NCBI RefSeq assembly: GCF_003993795.1
Contig: NZ_RWKV01000001.1
Span: 104,509-168,508 of the forward strand
DNA: 64,000 nucleotides
Direction: 5' to 3'
DNA from: Aquabacter cavernae
GTDB lineage: Bacteria; Pseudomonadota; Alphaproteobacteria; Rhizobiales; Xanthobacteraceae
Below the pieces are notes generated by a model, which saw only the letters and a list, made by a program, of their open reading frames with translations, was not told the origin of the DNA and searched no databases. Below are positions 42,114-51,238 of this stretch, one piece after another (the stretch's first letter is position 1; every line of letters begins with the position of its first letter). A program made the translations under genes and the position numbers.

Positions 42114-42800
42114 TCATGCTTGCGCGGCGAGGCGGGCGCCGTAGCCCGCGAAGAACAGGTCCAGCGCCTCGGTGATCATCTCGCTTTTCGAGACGTGGAC
42201 TTTCGTGCCGTACACATAGCGGCGCACGCCGTAATAGAAGATGCCGCCCTGGAGCTGCCAGGCGATCTCAAGCGCGCGGGGCAGCGTGTCCGGCCCCGCC
42301 TCCAGCCCCGCCTCGTGATGGAACTCGCGCACGATGGGCGAGAGGATGCGCTCCTCCACCAGCGCCAGGTAGCGCTCATTGATGTTCACCCCCTTCAGCC
42401 CGGCGAAGAAGTAGATGCGCATCCACTGGGGGTTGAGGATGACGTCGGTATAGTCCTCGTAGAAGTCCTGCAGCCGCGCGCGCAGGGGGCGGGTGCGGTC
42501 GGTGAGCAGTCCGTCCCAGTGCGACTTCCACTGGTCGAGATAGACCACCTTGTAGATCTCCTGGATCAAGGCGTCCTTGTTGGGAAAATAGCGGTACAGC
42601 AAGGGCTGGGTCGTCCCCAGATGCCGCGCCAGTTCGCGCGTGCCGCCGTCGAAGCCCACTTGCGCGAAATATTCGATGGACTTGGCGAGGATGTCCCGGC
42701 GCCGGTCCGCCGCGCTGAGCCGCCGTTGGACCGGCGCCGTTTTCGCGCGCGCAGCCGTCCGTCCAGATGCCTGTGTCCGATTTTGCGCCGCCCGGCTCAT
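42114..42800 (-). CDS. TetR/AcrR-family transcriptional regulator
   Basis: A 228-residue regulator from ATG 42800 with GAAGGA upstream. A basic lead (ARAKTAPVQRR) precedes the HTH at ~30-75: RRRDILAKSIEYFAQVGFDG, then TRELARHLGTTQPLLYRYFP. The C-terminal domain has an aromatic-rich segment NPQWMRIYFFAGLKGVNI and GIFYYGVRRYVYG. It is divergent from the cyclase operon (43119), and operators of the ATCGATCGAT type flank it at both sides, so it is the likely binder. Confidence 0.87.
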   Translation of the reverse strand: MSRAAQNRTQASGRTAARAKTAPVQRRLSAADRRRDILAKSIEYFAQVGFDGGTRELARHLGTTQPLLYRYFPNKDALIQEIYKVVYLDQWKSHWDGLLTDRTRPLRARLQDFYEDYTDVILNPQWMRIYFFAGLKGVNINERYLALVEERILSPIVREFHHEAGLEAGPDTLPRALEIAWQLQGGIFYYGVRRYVYGTKVHVSKSEMITEALDLFFAGYGARLAAQA

Positions 42801-42841
42801 CGGTTTTCCTTCATCTTGTCCAGACCTTCTTAGAGCCGGAT

Positions 42842-42880
42842 GCGTTGAGACGAAATCGTTTTGCGATTTCGTCTCAACGC
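42842..42880. repeat. 17-bp perfect hairpin
   Basis: GCGTTGAGACGAAATCG (42842-42858) with its complement at 42864-42880, loop TTTTG. It lies between the TetR start and the cyclase promoter, just before a second hairpin. Both look like inserted hairpin elements of the host's dispersed series. Confidence 0.7.
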
Positions 42881-42919
42881 TGAATCCGTCTCTTTCCAAA
42901 AACCGGGAGAGCGATTCAC

Positions 42920-42954
42920 CGTTTAGCTGGACGCAGACTGCGTCCAGCTAAACG
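42920..42954. repeat. 17-bp perfect palindrome
   Basis: CGTTTAGCTGGACGCAG (42920-42936), a single A, and its complement (42938-42954). Extended to 42919-42955 it is 18 bp per arm. No gene is supported over either hairpin; the 318-bp spacer 42801-43118 holds these two plus the operator at 43085. Confidence 0.7.
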
Positions 42955-43084
42955 GATCGCGCTCCAGGCGAGCATAAGCGCCTTCGCGACGCCTATGTTT
43001 GCGAAGGATCAGACCGCTATCCTGTTGCAGTGCAGCGCAAATCTCCGTCCGGCCCACTCTTGCGCACCGGCTTTCCATGTGTAT

Positions 43085-43098
43085 TTATCGATCGATAA
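43085..43098. promoter_or_regulatory. ATCGATCGAT operator, site 2
   Basis: TTATCGATCGATAA is a perfect 14-bp palindrome, 20 bp before the cyclase start at 43119 and close to its GGGAGG. It contains the same core as site 1 at 41034-41043. Confidence 0.7.
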
Positions 43099-43118
43099 CA
43101 ACACAAGGGAGGCCGCTC

Positions 43119-44069
43119 ATGAAGGTCAATCGCGCTGCGATCTACGAAGCTGCGGAAAAGCTCTCCAACTGGGGCCGCTGGGGCGCCGACGACCAGATCG
43201 GCACCCTCAACAACATCTCCCCCGACGACATCATCAATGCCGGAAAGCTCATCAAGAAGGGCAAGGTGTTCGCGCTCGGCCTGTCGCTGAAGGAGCCCAT
43301 CCAGTCCGGCCTGTTCGGCGGGCGCTGGAACCCCATCCACACCATGCTCGCCACCGGCACGGATGCCGCCGCCGGCGTCCAGGACGAGCCCGCGCCGTAC
43401 CTGCGCTATGCGGACGACGCCATCAACATGCCCTGCCAGGCGTCCACCCAGTGGGACGCGCTCGCGCACATCTTCATCGACGACAAGATGTATAACGGCT
43501 TCGACGCGAAGCTCGTGGACGTGAAGGGCGCCAAGAAGCTCGGCATCGAGAATGTGCGCGACAAGATGGTGGGACGCGGCGTCCTCCTGGACGTGGCCCG
43601 CTTCAAGGGCGTCGCCTCCCTGGATGACGGCTATGCCATCACCAACAAGGACCTGGACGACACTGCCGCCGCGCAGGGCGTGGAGATCCGCAAGGGCGAC
43701 TTCGTCATCGTGCGCACCGGCCATCAGGAACGCTGCCTCGCGAAGAAGGACTGGACGGGCTATGCGGGCGGCGGCGCGCCGGGCCTTGCCTTCGAGACCT
43801 GCTACTGGATCCGCGAGCACGACATCGCCGCCATCTGCGCCGACACCTGGGGCTGCGAGGTGCGCCCCAACGAGACGGACGAGGCCAACCAGCCCTGGCA
43901 CTGGGTGGTCATCCCCGCCATCGGCATCTCCATGGGCGAGATCTTCTATCTGAAGGAGCTGGCCGAGGATTGCGACGCGGACAAGGTGTATGAGTTCTTC
44001 TTCTCTGCTCCGCCGCTCCACCTGCCGGGGGGCGCGGGTTCGCCCATCAACCCACAGGCCATCAAGTAA
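43119..44069 (+). CDS. Cyclase family protein (kynurenine-formamidase-like fold)
   Basis: A 316-residue metal-dependent hydrolase of the cyclase family (PF04199), longer variant. It has [20 protein letters not shown] at the N-terminus and [20 protein letters not shown] replacing the H-x-G-T-H-x-D motif of the shorter formamidases. Further segments are [14 protein letters not shown] and [16 protein letters not shown]. Substrates of this long form are mostly unknown. ATG 43119 is preceded by GGGAGG. The dehydrogenase at 44081 follows after 11 bp, so the two form an operon under the TetR-type palindrome. Confidence 0.85.
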   Translation: MKVNRAAIYEAAEKLSNWGRWGADDQIGTLNNISPDDIINAGKLIKKGKVFALGLSLKEPIQSGLFGGRWNPIHTMLATGTDAAAGVQDEPAPYLRYADDAINMPCQASTQWDALAHIFIDDKMYNGFDAKLVDVKGAKKLGIENVRDKMVGRGVLLDVARFKGVASLDDGYAITNKDLDDTAAAQGVEIRKGDFVIVRTGHQERCLAKKDWTGYAGGGAPGLAFETCYWIREHDIAAICADTWGCEVRPNETDEANQPWHWVVIPAIGISMGEIFYLKELAEDCDADKVYEFFFSAPPLHLPGGAGSPINPQAIK

Positions 44070-44080
44070 GGACACCTCCC

Positions 44081-45388
44081 ATGGCGACTTTCCTGAAGCG
44101 CGGTCGCGACGCGGCCGCGCGCGCGGAGGACCTCTCCAAGGTCCGCCATACGGTCGAAGGCATTCTGGCCGACATCGAGGCGCGCGGTGATGCCGCCGTG
44201 CGCGAGCTGTCCGTGAAGTTCGACGGCTGGGACCGGGAGGATTTCCGCCTTTCGGAACAGGAAATCGAAGCCTGCCTGTCCAAGCTCACCAAGCGCGACC
44301 TGGACGACATCCGCTTCGCCCAGGAACAGGTGCGCAACTTCGCCCAGCACCAGAAGAACGCGCTGAAGGACATCGAGGTGGAGACGCTGCCCGGCATCGT
44401 GCTCGGGCACAAGAACATCCCGGTGAACTCGGTGGGCTGCTACGTGCCGGGCGGCAAGTATCCGCTGCTCGCCTCCGCCCATATGTCGGTCATCACCGCC
44501 AAGGTGGCGGGGGTGAAGCGCATCATCACCTGCGCGCCGCCCTATCATGGCGAGCCGGCCCCTGCCATCGTCGCGGCCCAGCATCTGGCCGGGGCGGACG
44601 TGATCTATTGCCTGGGCGGCGTCCAGGCGGTGGGCGCCATGGCGCTGGGCACCCAGACCATCGAGCCCGTGGACATGCTGGTGGGCCCCGGCAACGCCTT
44701 CGTGGCGGAAGCCAAACGCCAGCTCTACGGACGGGTGGGCATCGACCTGTTCGCCGGCCCCACCGAGACCCTGGTGATCGCCGACGACAGCGTGGACGCG
44801 GAAATGTGCGCCACCGACCTGCTGGGACAGGCCGAGCACGGCCCCAACTCGCCCGCCATCCTGCTCACCAATTCGGAAAAGCTCGCCCGCGAGACCATGG
44901 CCGAGGTGGAGCGCCTGCTCACCATCCTGCCCACCGCCGCCATCGCCCGGCAGGCCTGGGAGGATTATGGCGAGGTGATCGTCTGCGACAGCTATGAGGA
45001 GATGGTGACGGAGGCGGACCGCATCGCGTCCGAGCATGTCCAGGTCATGACCCGCGACCCGGACTATTTCCTCAACAACATGACCAATTACGGCGCGCTG
45101 TTCCTGGGCGCCCGCACCAATGTGTCGTTCGGCGACAAGGTCATCGGCACCAACCACACTTTGCCGACCCTGAAGTCCGCCCGCTATACGGGCGGCCTGT
45201 GGGTGGGCAAGTTCCTGAAGACCTGCACCTATCAGAAGGTTCTGACCGACGAGGCCTCGGCCATGATCGGCGAGTATTGCTCTCGCCTGTGCATGCTGGA
45301 GGGTTTCGCCGGTCATGCGGAGCAGGCCAATATCCGCGTGCGCCGATACGGCGGCCGAAACATCCCCTACGCGACGGCTGCCGAGTGA
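44081..45388 (+). CDS. Histidinol dehydrogenase-family protein (HpsN-like)
   Basis: A 435-residue enzyme of the HisD superfamily. Motifs: [52 protein letters not shown] (Zn/His region), [35 protein letters not shown]. It is not in a his operon and the C-terminal pattern ([18 protein letters not shown]) fits the sulfopropanediol/other alcohol dehydrogenase branch rather than histidine synthesis. Such enzymes oxidise an alcohol to acid in two NAD-dependent steps. Located after the cyclase and before an SDR; a TRAP transporter is convergent. Substrate unproven. Confidence 0.85.
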   Translation: MATFLKRGRDAAARAEDLSKVRHTVEGILADIEARGDAAVRELSVKFDGWDREDFRLSEQEIEACLSKLTKRDLDDIRFAQEQVRNFAQHQKNALKDIEVETLPGIVLGHKNIPVNSVGCYVPGGKYPLLASAHMSVITAKVAGVKRIITCAPPYHGEPAPAIVAAQHLAGADVIYCLGGVQAVGAMALGTQTIEPVDMLVGPGNAFVAEAKRQLYGRVGIDLFAGPTETLVIADDSVDAEMCATDLLGQAEHGPNSPAILLTNSEKLARETMAEVERLLTILPTAAIARQAWEDYGEVIVCDSYEEMVTEADRIASEHVQVMTRDPDYFLNNMTNYGALFLGARTNVSFGDKVIGTNHTLPTLKSARYTGGLWVGKFLKTCTYQKVLTDEASAMIGEYCSRLCMLEGFAGHAEQANIRVRRYGGRNIPYATAAE

Positions 45389-45483
45389 GGGCAGGCCGGT
45401 GCGCGGCTTATGCCCGGCCGGCCTTGCGGATTTGGTCCAACTGGGGCTCGCAGGCGTTTCCTCCGGCGAGCCCCTCTTTCTTG

Positions 45484-45586
45484 AGAGCGTTTCCGAGCGA
45501 AGTGTGAAGCGGTTCGCGTGACGGAAACGCGGAAAAGCAATGAGAGTGAGCGTTTCAGCGTTTCCATGGAAGGCTGAAACGCTCAC
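45484..45586. repeat. Dispersed intergenic repeat, type B (copy 2)
   Basis: Starts AGAGCGTTTCCGAGCGAAGT, passes GTGAAGCGGTTCGCGTGACG, and ends with a dyad TGAGCGTTTCAGC/GCTGAAACGCTCA (45548-45586). Matches copies at 12558, 51152 and 61165. It separates the HisD-like gene from the SDR gene. Confidence 0.75.
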
Positions 45587-45608
45587 TACGATCCCGATGG
45601 AGCAGCCC

Positions 45609-46373
45609 GTGGACATTCCCAAGACGCCGAGCTTCGCGCTCACCGGCAAGCGCGCCCTCGTCACCGGCGCGGGCCGGGGCATCGGGCTCGGAGCGGCATC
45701 GGCGCTGGCGCAGGCGGGCGCCCATGTGGTGCTCGCCGCCCGCACCCTCGACGAGATCGAAGCGGCGGCTGAGGCGATGCGCGCCCAGGGCCTCAGCGCC
45801 GAGGCGCTGGCGCTGGACGTGACCGACCTTCCCGGCGTGCGCGCGGCTTTGTCGGAGCGCCCCGCCTTCGACGTGCTGGTGAACAATGCCGGCACCAACA
45901 AGCCCAGCGCCTTCCTGGACGTGACCGAGGAGAGTTACGACCTCGTCATGGCCATCAATGTGCGCGCGGCCTTCTTCGTGGCGCAGGCGGTGGCGCAGGG
46001 CATGGTGGATGCGGGCAAGGGCGGCTCCATCATCCACATCTCCTCCCAGATGGGCCATGTGGGCGGCCCGCGCCGCTCGGTCTATTGCGCGTCCAAATGG
46101 GCCATGGAAGGCTTTTCCAAGGCCATGGCCATCGAGCTGGGGCCGCTGGGCGTGCGGGTGAACACCGTGGCGCCCACCTTCATCGAGACGCCCATGACCA
46201 GGCCCTTCTTCGCGGACGCCGCGTTCCACGAGAGCGTGGTCGCCAAGATCAAGCTGGGGCGGGTGGGGCAGGTGGAGGATCTGATGGGCGCCATCGTCTT
46301 CCTCGCCAGCGACGCCTCCGCGCTCATGACCGGCTCGTCCCTCGTGGTGGATGGCGGCTGGACGGCGGACTGA
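45609..46373 (+). CDS. Short-chain dehydrogenase/reductase
   Basis: A 254-residue classical SDR. Cofactor motif VTGAGRGIGLGAAS (TGxxxGxG), NNAG in VLVNNAGTNKPS, catalytic Ser in IIHISSQMGHVG, Y-x-x-x-K in SVYCASKWAME, and the C-terminal TGSSLVVDGGW. GTG 45609 is preferred since GGAG is 6 bases before it; ATG 45597 is inside the type B repeat edge and lacks a site. Likely an oxidoreductase in the same pathway as the HisD-like enzyme. Confidence 0.87.
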   Translation: MDIPKTPSFALTGKRALVTGAGRGIGLGAASALAQAGAHVVLAARTLDEIEAAAEAMRAQGLSAEALALDVTDLPGVRAALSERPAFDVLVNNAGTNKPSAFLDVTEESYDLVMAINVRAAFFVAQAVAQGMVDAGKGGSIIHISSQMGHVGGPRRSVYCASKWAMEGFSKAMAIELGPLGVRVNTVAPTFIETPMTRPFFADAAFHESVVAKIKLGRVGQVEDLMGAIVFLASDASALMTGSSLVVDGGWTAD

Positions 46374-46464
46374 CCCCTCAAACGCAGCGATGCCCGGGAC
46401 CGGCCCGGGCATCGCGTTCTCAATCAGGCAAGATCAATCCGGCAGGATCAATCAGGTCCGGCGC

Positions 46465-47445
46465 TCACTGCGCCTTGATCTTGTCGAGCCACTGCTTGGC
46501 CTGGGGGAACTCCTTCAGGAGCGCCGCATAGACTTCCGGCGCGGTGGCGCGGAAGGAGGCGAGGTCCGGCTCCACCAGCTGCACCTTGCCGCTCTTCCTG
46601 ATGGTCTCCAGCGCCGCCGCATAGTCCTTCTTGTAGTGGTCGATGGCGAAGGTCACGGCCTCGGCGGCGGAATCGGTGAAGATCTTCTGCTGCTCGGGGG
46701 TGAAGCCGTCCCAGCGCGACTTGGAGATGATGATCAGCGCCGGCATGTACATGATCTTGGTGAGCGAGAAGGTCTTCGACACCTCGACGAAGCGGTCCTG
46801 GAGGAACAGATCGGGGGAATTCTCCGCCGCGTCCACCGCCCCGTTCTGGAGCGCCATGTACAGTTCCGTATAGGCCATGGGGGTGGGCTGGGCGCCCAGC
46901 GCCTTGTAGGCGGTCACATAGCCCGGGCCGGGAATGACGCGGATCTTCAGGCCCTGCATGTCGGCGGCGGTCTTGATGACGCGGCCATTGGTGAAGATGT
47001 CCCGCTCCAGCGCCGAGATGAAGCCGAGGCCCACCATGCCGTATTGCGGCAGCAGCCCCAGCATCTCCTTGCCGATGGGACCCTGAAGGGTCTTGTTGGC
47101 CTCGTCCACGGACGAGAAGAGATAGGGGAAGGAGAAGACGGTGTAGTCCTTCACCGTGTTCTCAAGCGGCGCCTCGCCGGTCACCACGATGTCCTGGGTG
47201 CCGGTGCGCACGGACTGGATCATCTTCACCTCGCCGCCGAGCTGGGCGGCCGGGAAGACGTTGATCTTGATCTGGCCCTTGGACTTCTCGGCCACCAGTT
47301 CCGCGAGCTTGGCGGCGGCGGCGTGATAGTGGCTGGCCGTGGTCAGCACATGTCCGGCATTCAGCTCGATGGTCTGGGCGCCGGCGGCGAGCGTGCCGGC
47401 GAGCAGCATGGCGGAGGACAAAAGACAGCGCGCGGTTCTCAGCAT
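46465..47445 (-). CDS. dctP: TRAP transporter substrate-binding protein DctP
   Basis: A 326-residue periplasmic binding protein from ATG 47445 (GAAGGA upstream). The signal peptide is MLRTARCLLSSAMLLAGTLA cut near GAQ. DctP-type features: GQIKINVFPAAQLGGEVKMI, TQDIVVTGEAPLENTV, LGFISALERDIFTN, GLKIRVIPGPGYVTAYKALG (with the conserved carboxylate-binding Arg) and TELYMALQNGAVDAAENSP. It takes the last place in gntR-dctQ-dctM-dctP. Ligand: an organic acid, not further resolved. Confidence 0.93.
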   Translation of the reverse strand: MLRTARCLLSSAMLLAGTLAAGAQTIELNAGHVLTTASHYHAAAAKLAELVAEKSKGQIKINVFPAAQLGGEVKMIQSVRTGTQDIVVTGEAPLENTVKDYTVFSFPYLFSSVDEANKTLQGPIGKEMLGLLPQYGMVGLGFISALERDIFTNGRVIKTAADMQGLKIRVIPGPGYVTAYKALGAQPTPMAYTELYMALQNGAVDAAENSPDLFLQDRFVEVSKTFSLTKIMYMPALIIISKSRWDGFTPEQQKIFTDSAAEAVTFAIDHYKKDYAAALETIRKSGKVQLVEPDLASFRATAPEVYAALLKEFPQAKQWLDKIKAQ

Positions 47446-47497
47446 GTTCGGTCCTTCTCTGGTCGGTTCTTGTTTCAACGGCCCTTTTTGGGCCGGT

Positions 47498-48766
47498 TCA
47501 CAGCAGCGCCAGCGAGAGCGCGGGCACATAGCTGATGATCAGGACGTCGATGGTCAGCACCACGAGGAAGACCAGGACCGGCTTGGTCATGGCATCCATG
47601 CTGACGCCGGAGATTTCCGAGGCGACGTTGAGGTTCACCGCCACCGGCGGCGTCACCATGCCGATGGCGATGTTGACGATCATCACCAGGCCGAAATGGA
47701 TGGGGTCGATGCCGTATTTGATGGCGAGCGGCGCCAGGATCGGCCCCAGGATGAGGATGGTGGCCAGCGCCTCCATGAAGGTGCCCACCACGAACAGCAG
47801 CACGTTCACCAGCAGCATGAACATGATGGCGTTGGAGGCGATCTGGCCCACCAGCTCCCCGAAATAATGGGGGATGCGGTTGATGGTCATGGCATGGCCG
47901 AACAGGGCCGCGAAGGCGACGATGAGCATGACCATGCCGGTCATCACCGCGCTGTCGTTGAGGATCTTCAGGATGTCCCGGAACGAGATCTCCCGGTAGA
48001 CGAACACGCCCACCACGAAGCCGTAGACCACCGCCACCACGGAGGCTTCCGTGGCCGTGAAGGCGCCCGAATAGATGCCGCCCAGGATGATCACCGGCAT
48101 GAGGAGAGCGAGGAGGGATTCGCGCCCCGTGACCCACACCTCCTGCGCCCAGGCGCGCAAGGAGACCGGCTTGGTGCGGTCGAAATCGTTGAGCTTGGCG
48201 AAGACGCAGATGGTGAGGATCAGCGTCAGGCCGATGAAGATGCCCGGCAGGATGCCGGCGATGAACAGCCCGCCGATGGAGACATTGGCCACGAGGCCAT
48301 AGATGACCATGGGCAGCGAGGGCGGGATGATGGCGCCCAGCTCCCCGCCCACCGCCACGGTCGCGGCGGCGAAGGGCTTGGGATAGCCCTTCTTCACCAT
48401 GGCCGGGACCATGGTGGCCCCCACCGCCGCCGTGGTAGCGGAGGAGGAGCCGGAAATGGTGGAGAAGAACATGCAGGTGAGGATGGCCGCCGCCCCCACC
48501 CCGCCCCGGACCCAGCCGAGCAGCGCGCTGGCGAGCCCGATGAGCCGGGCGGAGATGCCGCCCGCCTTCATGATGTTGCCCGCCAGCACGTAGAAGGGGA
48601 TGGCGAGGAGCGCGAAGGAATCCAGGGATTCGAACACGTTCTGCGGCACGGCGATGAGGTCGATGCGGCGCTCCAGCAGCGCCACCACGGAGGACAGGCC
48701 CATCACCGCGAAGATGGGGACGGACAGCGCCAGGGTCAGGGCCATCGTGCCGAACAGAAGGGCCAT
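47498..48766 (-). CDS. dctM: TRAP transporter large permease DctM
   Basis: A 422-residue membrane protein with about twelve helices. Signatures: FESLDSFALLAIPFYVLAGN, FFSTISGSSSATTAAVGATM, YPKPFAAATVAVGGELGAII and IPPSLPMVIYGLVANVSIGG, then GIYSGAFTATEASVVAVVYG. This subunit carries the sodium-coupled transport path. GGGAG precedes ATG 48766. It follows dctQ by 14 bp and precedes dctP by 52 bp. Confidence 0.94.
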   Translation of the reverse strand: MALLFGTMALTLALSVPIFAVMGLSSVVALLERRIDLIAVPQNVFESLDSFALLAIPFYVLAGNIMKAGGISARLIGLASALLGWVRGGVGAAAILTCMFFSTISGSSSATTAAVGATMVPAMVKKGYPKPFAAATVAVGGELGAIIPPSLPMVIYGLVANVSIGGLFIAGILPGIFIGLTLILTICVFAKLNDFDRTKPVSLRAWAQEVWVTGRESLLALLMPVIILGGIYSGAFTATEASVVAVVYGFVVGVFVYREISFRDILKILNDSAVMTGMVMLIVAFAALFGHAMTINRIPHYFGELVGQIASNAIMFMLLVNVLLFVVGTFMEALATILILGPILAPLAIKYGIDPIHFGLVMIVNIAIGMVTPPVAVNLNVASEISGVSMDAMTKPVLVFLVVLTIDVLIISYVPALSLALL

Positions 48767-48780
48767 GTCTTTGTCTCCCG

Positions 48781-49326
48781 TCAGACGATGGAGGCCGCCG
48801 CTTCCTCCGCCGCGGCCTGGGCGGCGCGGCGCTCGGAACGGCGCTGGAAGTGACGCTCGACCATGAGGGCGAGGATGTTGATGATGGCCACCGCCGAGCC
48901 CAGCGGCATGGCGGCGTAGACCCAGGCCATGGGCATGGCCATGACCGTGGAGGTCTCCACGGTGCCGAATTCCACCCAGCGCACCCCGAGCCAGACCAGC
49001 AGCGCGAAGAAGGCGATGGTGATGAGGAGGCCGAAATTGCGGGTCGCGTCACCGAGCCTGGCGGGCAGCGCGTCCACCACGCTGTCCATGGCGATGAGCG
49101 CGCCGGAGCGGGAGGCCACCGCCGCGCCCAGGAAGATGCACCAGACCATGAGGTAGCGGGCCAGTTCCTCGGTCCAGGGGGCGGCCACGATGATCCCGGC
49201 CTTTGGCAGGACGAAACGCACGCAGATCTGGATGGTGACGGTCACCACCATGACGCCCAGCATGGCGCCGACCACATGGCGGAGCAGGACATTCATGCCC
49301 GCGATGATGCCGAAGACCAGTTTCAC
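48781..49326 (-). CDS. dctQ: TRAP transporter small permease DctQ
   Basis: A 181-residue four-helix membrane protein, starting at GTG 49326. The DctQ pattern appears as APWTEELARYLMVWCIFLGA, ALIAMDSVVDALPA and AWVYAAMPLGSAVAIINILA. The C-terminal tail is basic and Ala-rich. It couples DctM to the binding protein. It lies 30 bp after gntR, so regulator and transporter form one operon. Confidence 0.9.
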   Translation of the reverse strand: MKLVFGIIAGMNVLLRHVVGAMLGVMVVTVTIQICVRFVLPKAGIIVAAPWTEELARYLMVWCIFLGAAVASRSGALIAMDSVVDALPARLGDATRNFGLLITIAFFALLVWLGVRWVEFGTVETSTVMAMPMAWVYAAMPLGSAVAIINILALMVERHFQRRSERRAAQAAAEEAAASIV

Positions 49327-49356
49327 GTCGCGTCTCCGCCGTCTGGGTCTGCCGTC

Positions 49357-50022
49357 TCAGGCCACGTCCGGATCGGCCCGGCGGCTTTCGCCGATGGACC
49401 GAACGAGGTTTTCCGCCACCGTCTCGATATGCTTGCGCAGCAGCTTCACGCCGCCCTCCACATCCCGCAGCCGCGCGAAGGCCAGCAGGTTGCGGTGATC
49501 AACCAGCTCGTGGTCCACGTCCGCCACCACGGCGAGCTGCAGGTTGATGTAGCGGTTGGCATTGTCGTGGACGCCCTTCAGCAGCTTCAGCGCGATGGTG
49601 CGTCCGGCGGCGGCATAGAGGGCGGAGTGGAAGCGCCAGTTGAATTCGCCCCAGGTGCCCACCTCGCTGGCGGCGCTTTCCGCGATGATGGCGTCGGCCA
49701 GCGCGAAGTCGGCCTCGCTCATGCGGGGAATGGCGAGGGCGAACAGCCAGGTCTCCAGCTCCGCGCGGATCTCGAACATCTCCTGGATCTCGGCCAGCGA
49801 GAGGGAGGAGACGACGGTGCCCTTGTGCACCTCCGACACCACCAGCCCCTCGGCCTCCAGCTGGCGGATGGCCTCGCGCAGCGGCACGCGGGAGACGCCC
49901 AGTTCCGCCGCGAGCTTTTCCTGGCGCAGGGGCGTCCCCTCCGGCAGGTCGCCGGAAACGATCCTCTGGCGCACCGCGCTCACGATCTGGTCGGTAAGGG
50001 ACTGCCTGCCGAGCTTCGTCAC
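49357..50022 (-). CDS. GntR-family (FadR/FCD) regulator
   Basis: A 221-residue regulator. GTG 50022 is used because GGAG lies 6 bases upstream; an in-frame TTG at 50034 is an alternative. The winged HTH spans ~8-70 (TDQIVSAVRQRIVSGDLPEG, LAAELGVSRVPLREAIRQL, EAEGLVVSEVHKG). The FCD ligand domain has three metal-binding His candidates (NWRFHSALYAAA, DHRNLLAFARL). Two GAATA-N3-TATTC sites flank the divergent promoter, so it probably represses the TRAP operon and the dapA-like gene until an inducer binds. Confidence 0.9.
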   Translation of the reverse strand: MTKLGRQSLTDQIVSAVRQRIVSGDLPEGTPLRQEKLAAELGVSRVPLREAIRQLEAEGLVVSEVHKGTVVSSLSLAEIQEMFEIRAELETWLFALAIPRMSEADFALADAIIAESAASEVGTWGEFNWRFHSALYAAAGRTIALKLLKGVHDNANRYINLQLAVVADVDHELVDHRNLLAFARLRDVEGGVKLLRKHIETVAENLVRSIGESRRADPDVA

Positions 50023-50038
50023 GATCCGCTCCAAAATT

Positions 50039-50051
50039 GAATACGATATTC
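50039..50051. promoter_or_regulatory. GntR operator 1
   Basis: GAATACGATATTC, a perfect dyad with 5-bp arms and a 3-base spacer, 17 bases upstream of the gntR GTG. The same half-sites recur at 50156-50168. FCD-type GntR proteins commonly bind such short dyads; binding here is inferred. Confidence 0.65.
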
Positions 50052-50155
50052 AGTGACGAGAGGCGGGCCTTTCCGCAAGCGCAGAATTTGACCGCCTAAT
50101 GCCTCAAAATCACGCATTCGATACCCTTGCCGCGGGCACTTCGAGGATGATAATC

Positions 50156-50168
50156 GAATATTGTATTC
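50156..50168. promoter_or_regulatory. GntR operator 2
   Basis: GAATATTGTATTC, identical half-sites to operator 1, 24 bases before the dapA-like ATG. The centres of the two operators are 117 bp apart, allowing DNA looping across the divergent promoter. Confidence 0.65.
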
Positions 50169-50191
50169 AATTCTGGCGTGAGGCAAGAGCC

Positions 50192-51094
50192 ATGACCCGG
50201 TGGAGCGGCGTATTCCCGGCAGTGACCACGAAGCTGAAGGAGGACGGCGCGCTGGACCTCACCGCGCTCCAGCACAGCGTGGATCGGCTCATCACCAATG
50301 GCGTGTCCGGCGTCATCCTGCTGCCCATGCTGGGCGAGAATGCCTCGCTGACCATGGACGAGCGCGCCCAGGTGCTGAGCGCGGCGAAGGAAGCGGTGGC
50401 GGGCCGCGTGCCCATGCTGAGCGGGCTGGCCGAAGTCTCCACCCGTTCTGCCGCCGAGGCGGCCTGCGCCTATGAGAAGCTGGGGGCCGAGGGACTGATG
50501 GCCTTCCCGTCCATCGCCTATAAGAGCGACAAGCGCGAAACCGTGCGCTGGTACAAGGATCTGGCGGCGGCATCCTCGCTGCCTATCATGATCTACAACA
50601 ACCCCATCGCCTATGGCGTGGACTGCACCCCCGACATCCTGGAGCAGCTGGCGGATACGCCCGAAATCGTCTGCATCAAGGAAGAGAGCGGCGACATCCG
50701 CCGCGTTACGGACATCTACAATGCCTGCGGCGACCGCTTCGCCGTGTTCTGCGGCGTGGACGACCTGATCCTGGAAAGCGCCGCGCTGGGCGTCACGGGC
50801 TGGGTCTCGGGCATGACCAATGCGTGGCCCGAGGAGTGCGTGCGGCTGTTCAATCTCTGCCGCGCCGGCCGCTTCGAGGAGGCGCGCCCGCTCTATCGCC
50901 TGCTGACCCCCGCCTTCCACCTGGATACCCATGTGAAGCTGGTCCAGTACATCAAGCTGGCCGAGCACTACGTCTATGGCGCGCCCGAATGGATCCGCGC
51001 CCCGCGCCTGCCGCTGGACGGCGAGGAGCGCGCGCAGGTGAGCGCGGTCATCCTCGACACCATCGCCCAGCTGAAGGCCAAGGCGGCCGCCTGA
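50192..51094 (+). CDS. Dihydrodipicolinate synthase/N-acetylneuraminate lyase family protein
   Basis: A 300-residue TIM-barrel aldolase. It reads GVFPAVTTKLKEDGALDLTA, GVSGVILLPMLGENASLTMD (in place of GTTGE), MIYNNPIAYGVDC (Tyr of the YNxP motif), and IVCIKEESGDIRRV with the Schiff-base Lys. C-terminal helices are complete. Since lysine synthesis has no link to this locus and a GntR/TRAP pair is divergent, it more likely cleaves or forms a keto-acid in catabolism. ATG 50192 has AGGCAAGAG before it. Confidence 0.87.
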   Translation: MTRWSGVFPAVTTKLKEDGALDLTALQHSVDRLITNGVSGVILLPMLGENASLTMDERAQVLSAAKEAVAGRVPMLSGLAEVSTRSAAEAACAYEKLGAEGLMAFPSIAYKSDKRETVRWYKDLAAASSLPIMIYNNPIAYGVDCTPDILEQLADTPEIVCIKEESGDIRRVTDIYNACGDRFAVFCGVDDLILESAALGVTGWVSGMTNAWPEECVRLFNLCRAGRFEEARPLYRLLTPAFHLDTHVKLVQYIKLAEHYVYGAPEWIRAPRLPLDGEERAQVSAVILDTIAQLKAKAAA

Positions 51095-51116
51095 TCGCCG
51101 CGCCCCGCCGACATGC

Positions 51117-51145
51117 GAACGGGCCGCCCGAAAGGCGGCCCGTTC
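51117..51145 (+). terminator. Rho-independent terminator
   Basis: A perfect 12-bp stem GAACGGGCCGCC/GGCGGCCCGTTC with loop CGAAA after the dapA-like stop, then TGCGTTTCGTT. It ends that transcript. Confidence 0.75.
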
Positions 51146-51151
51146 TGCGTT

Positions 51152-51194
51152 TCGTTCACGCGAACCGCTTCACACTTCGCTTGGAATCGCTTTA
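51152..51194. repeat. Dispersed intergenic repeat, type B (copy 3, partial)
   Basis: Reads TTCACGCGAACCGCTTCACA then CTTCGCTTGGAATCGCTTTA, the reverse orientation of the type B consensus seen at 45484 and 12558. Only the first half is present, joined directly to the type A copy below. Confidence 0.6.
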
Positions 51195-51238
51195 GGACGG
51201 CTCGGCTATTTGGGTAAGTCCGTGCCTGACCCACAGGC

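Noticed and set aside
44081..45388. Histidine biosynthesis gene hisD
   Set aside because: No his genes adjacent and the neighbourhood is catabolic; the sequence fits the HpsN-like branch better.
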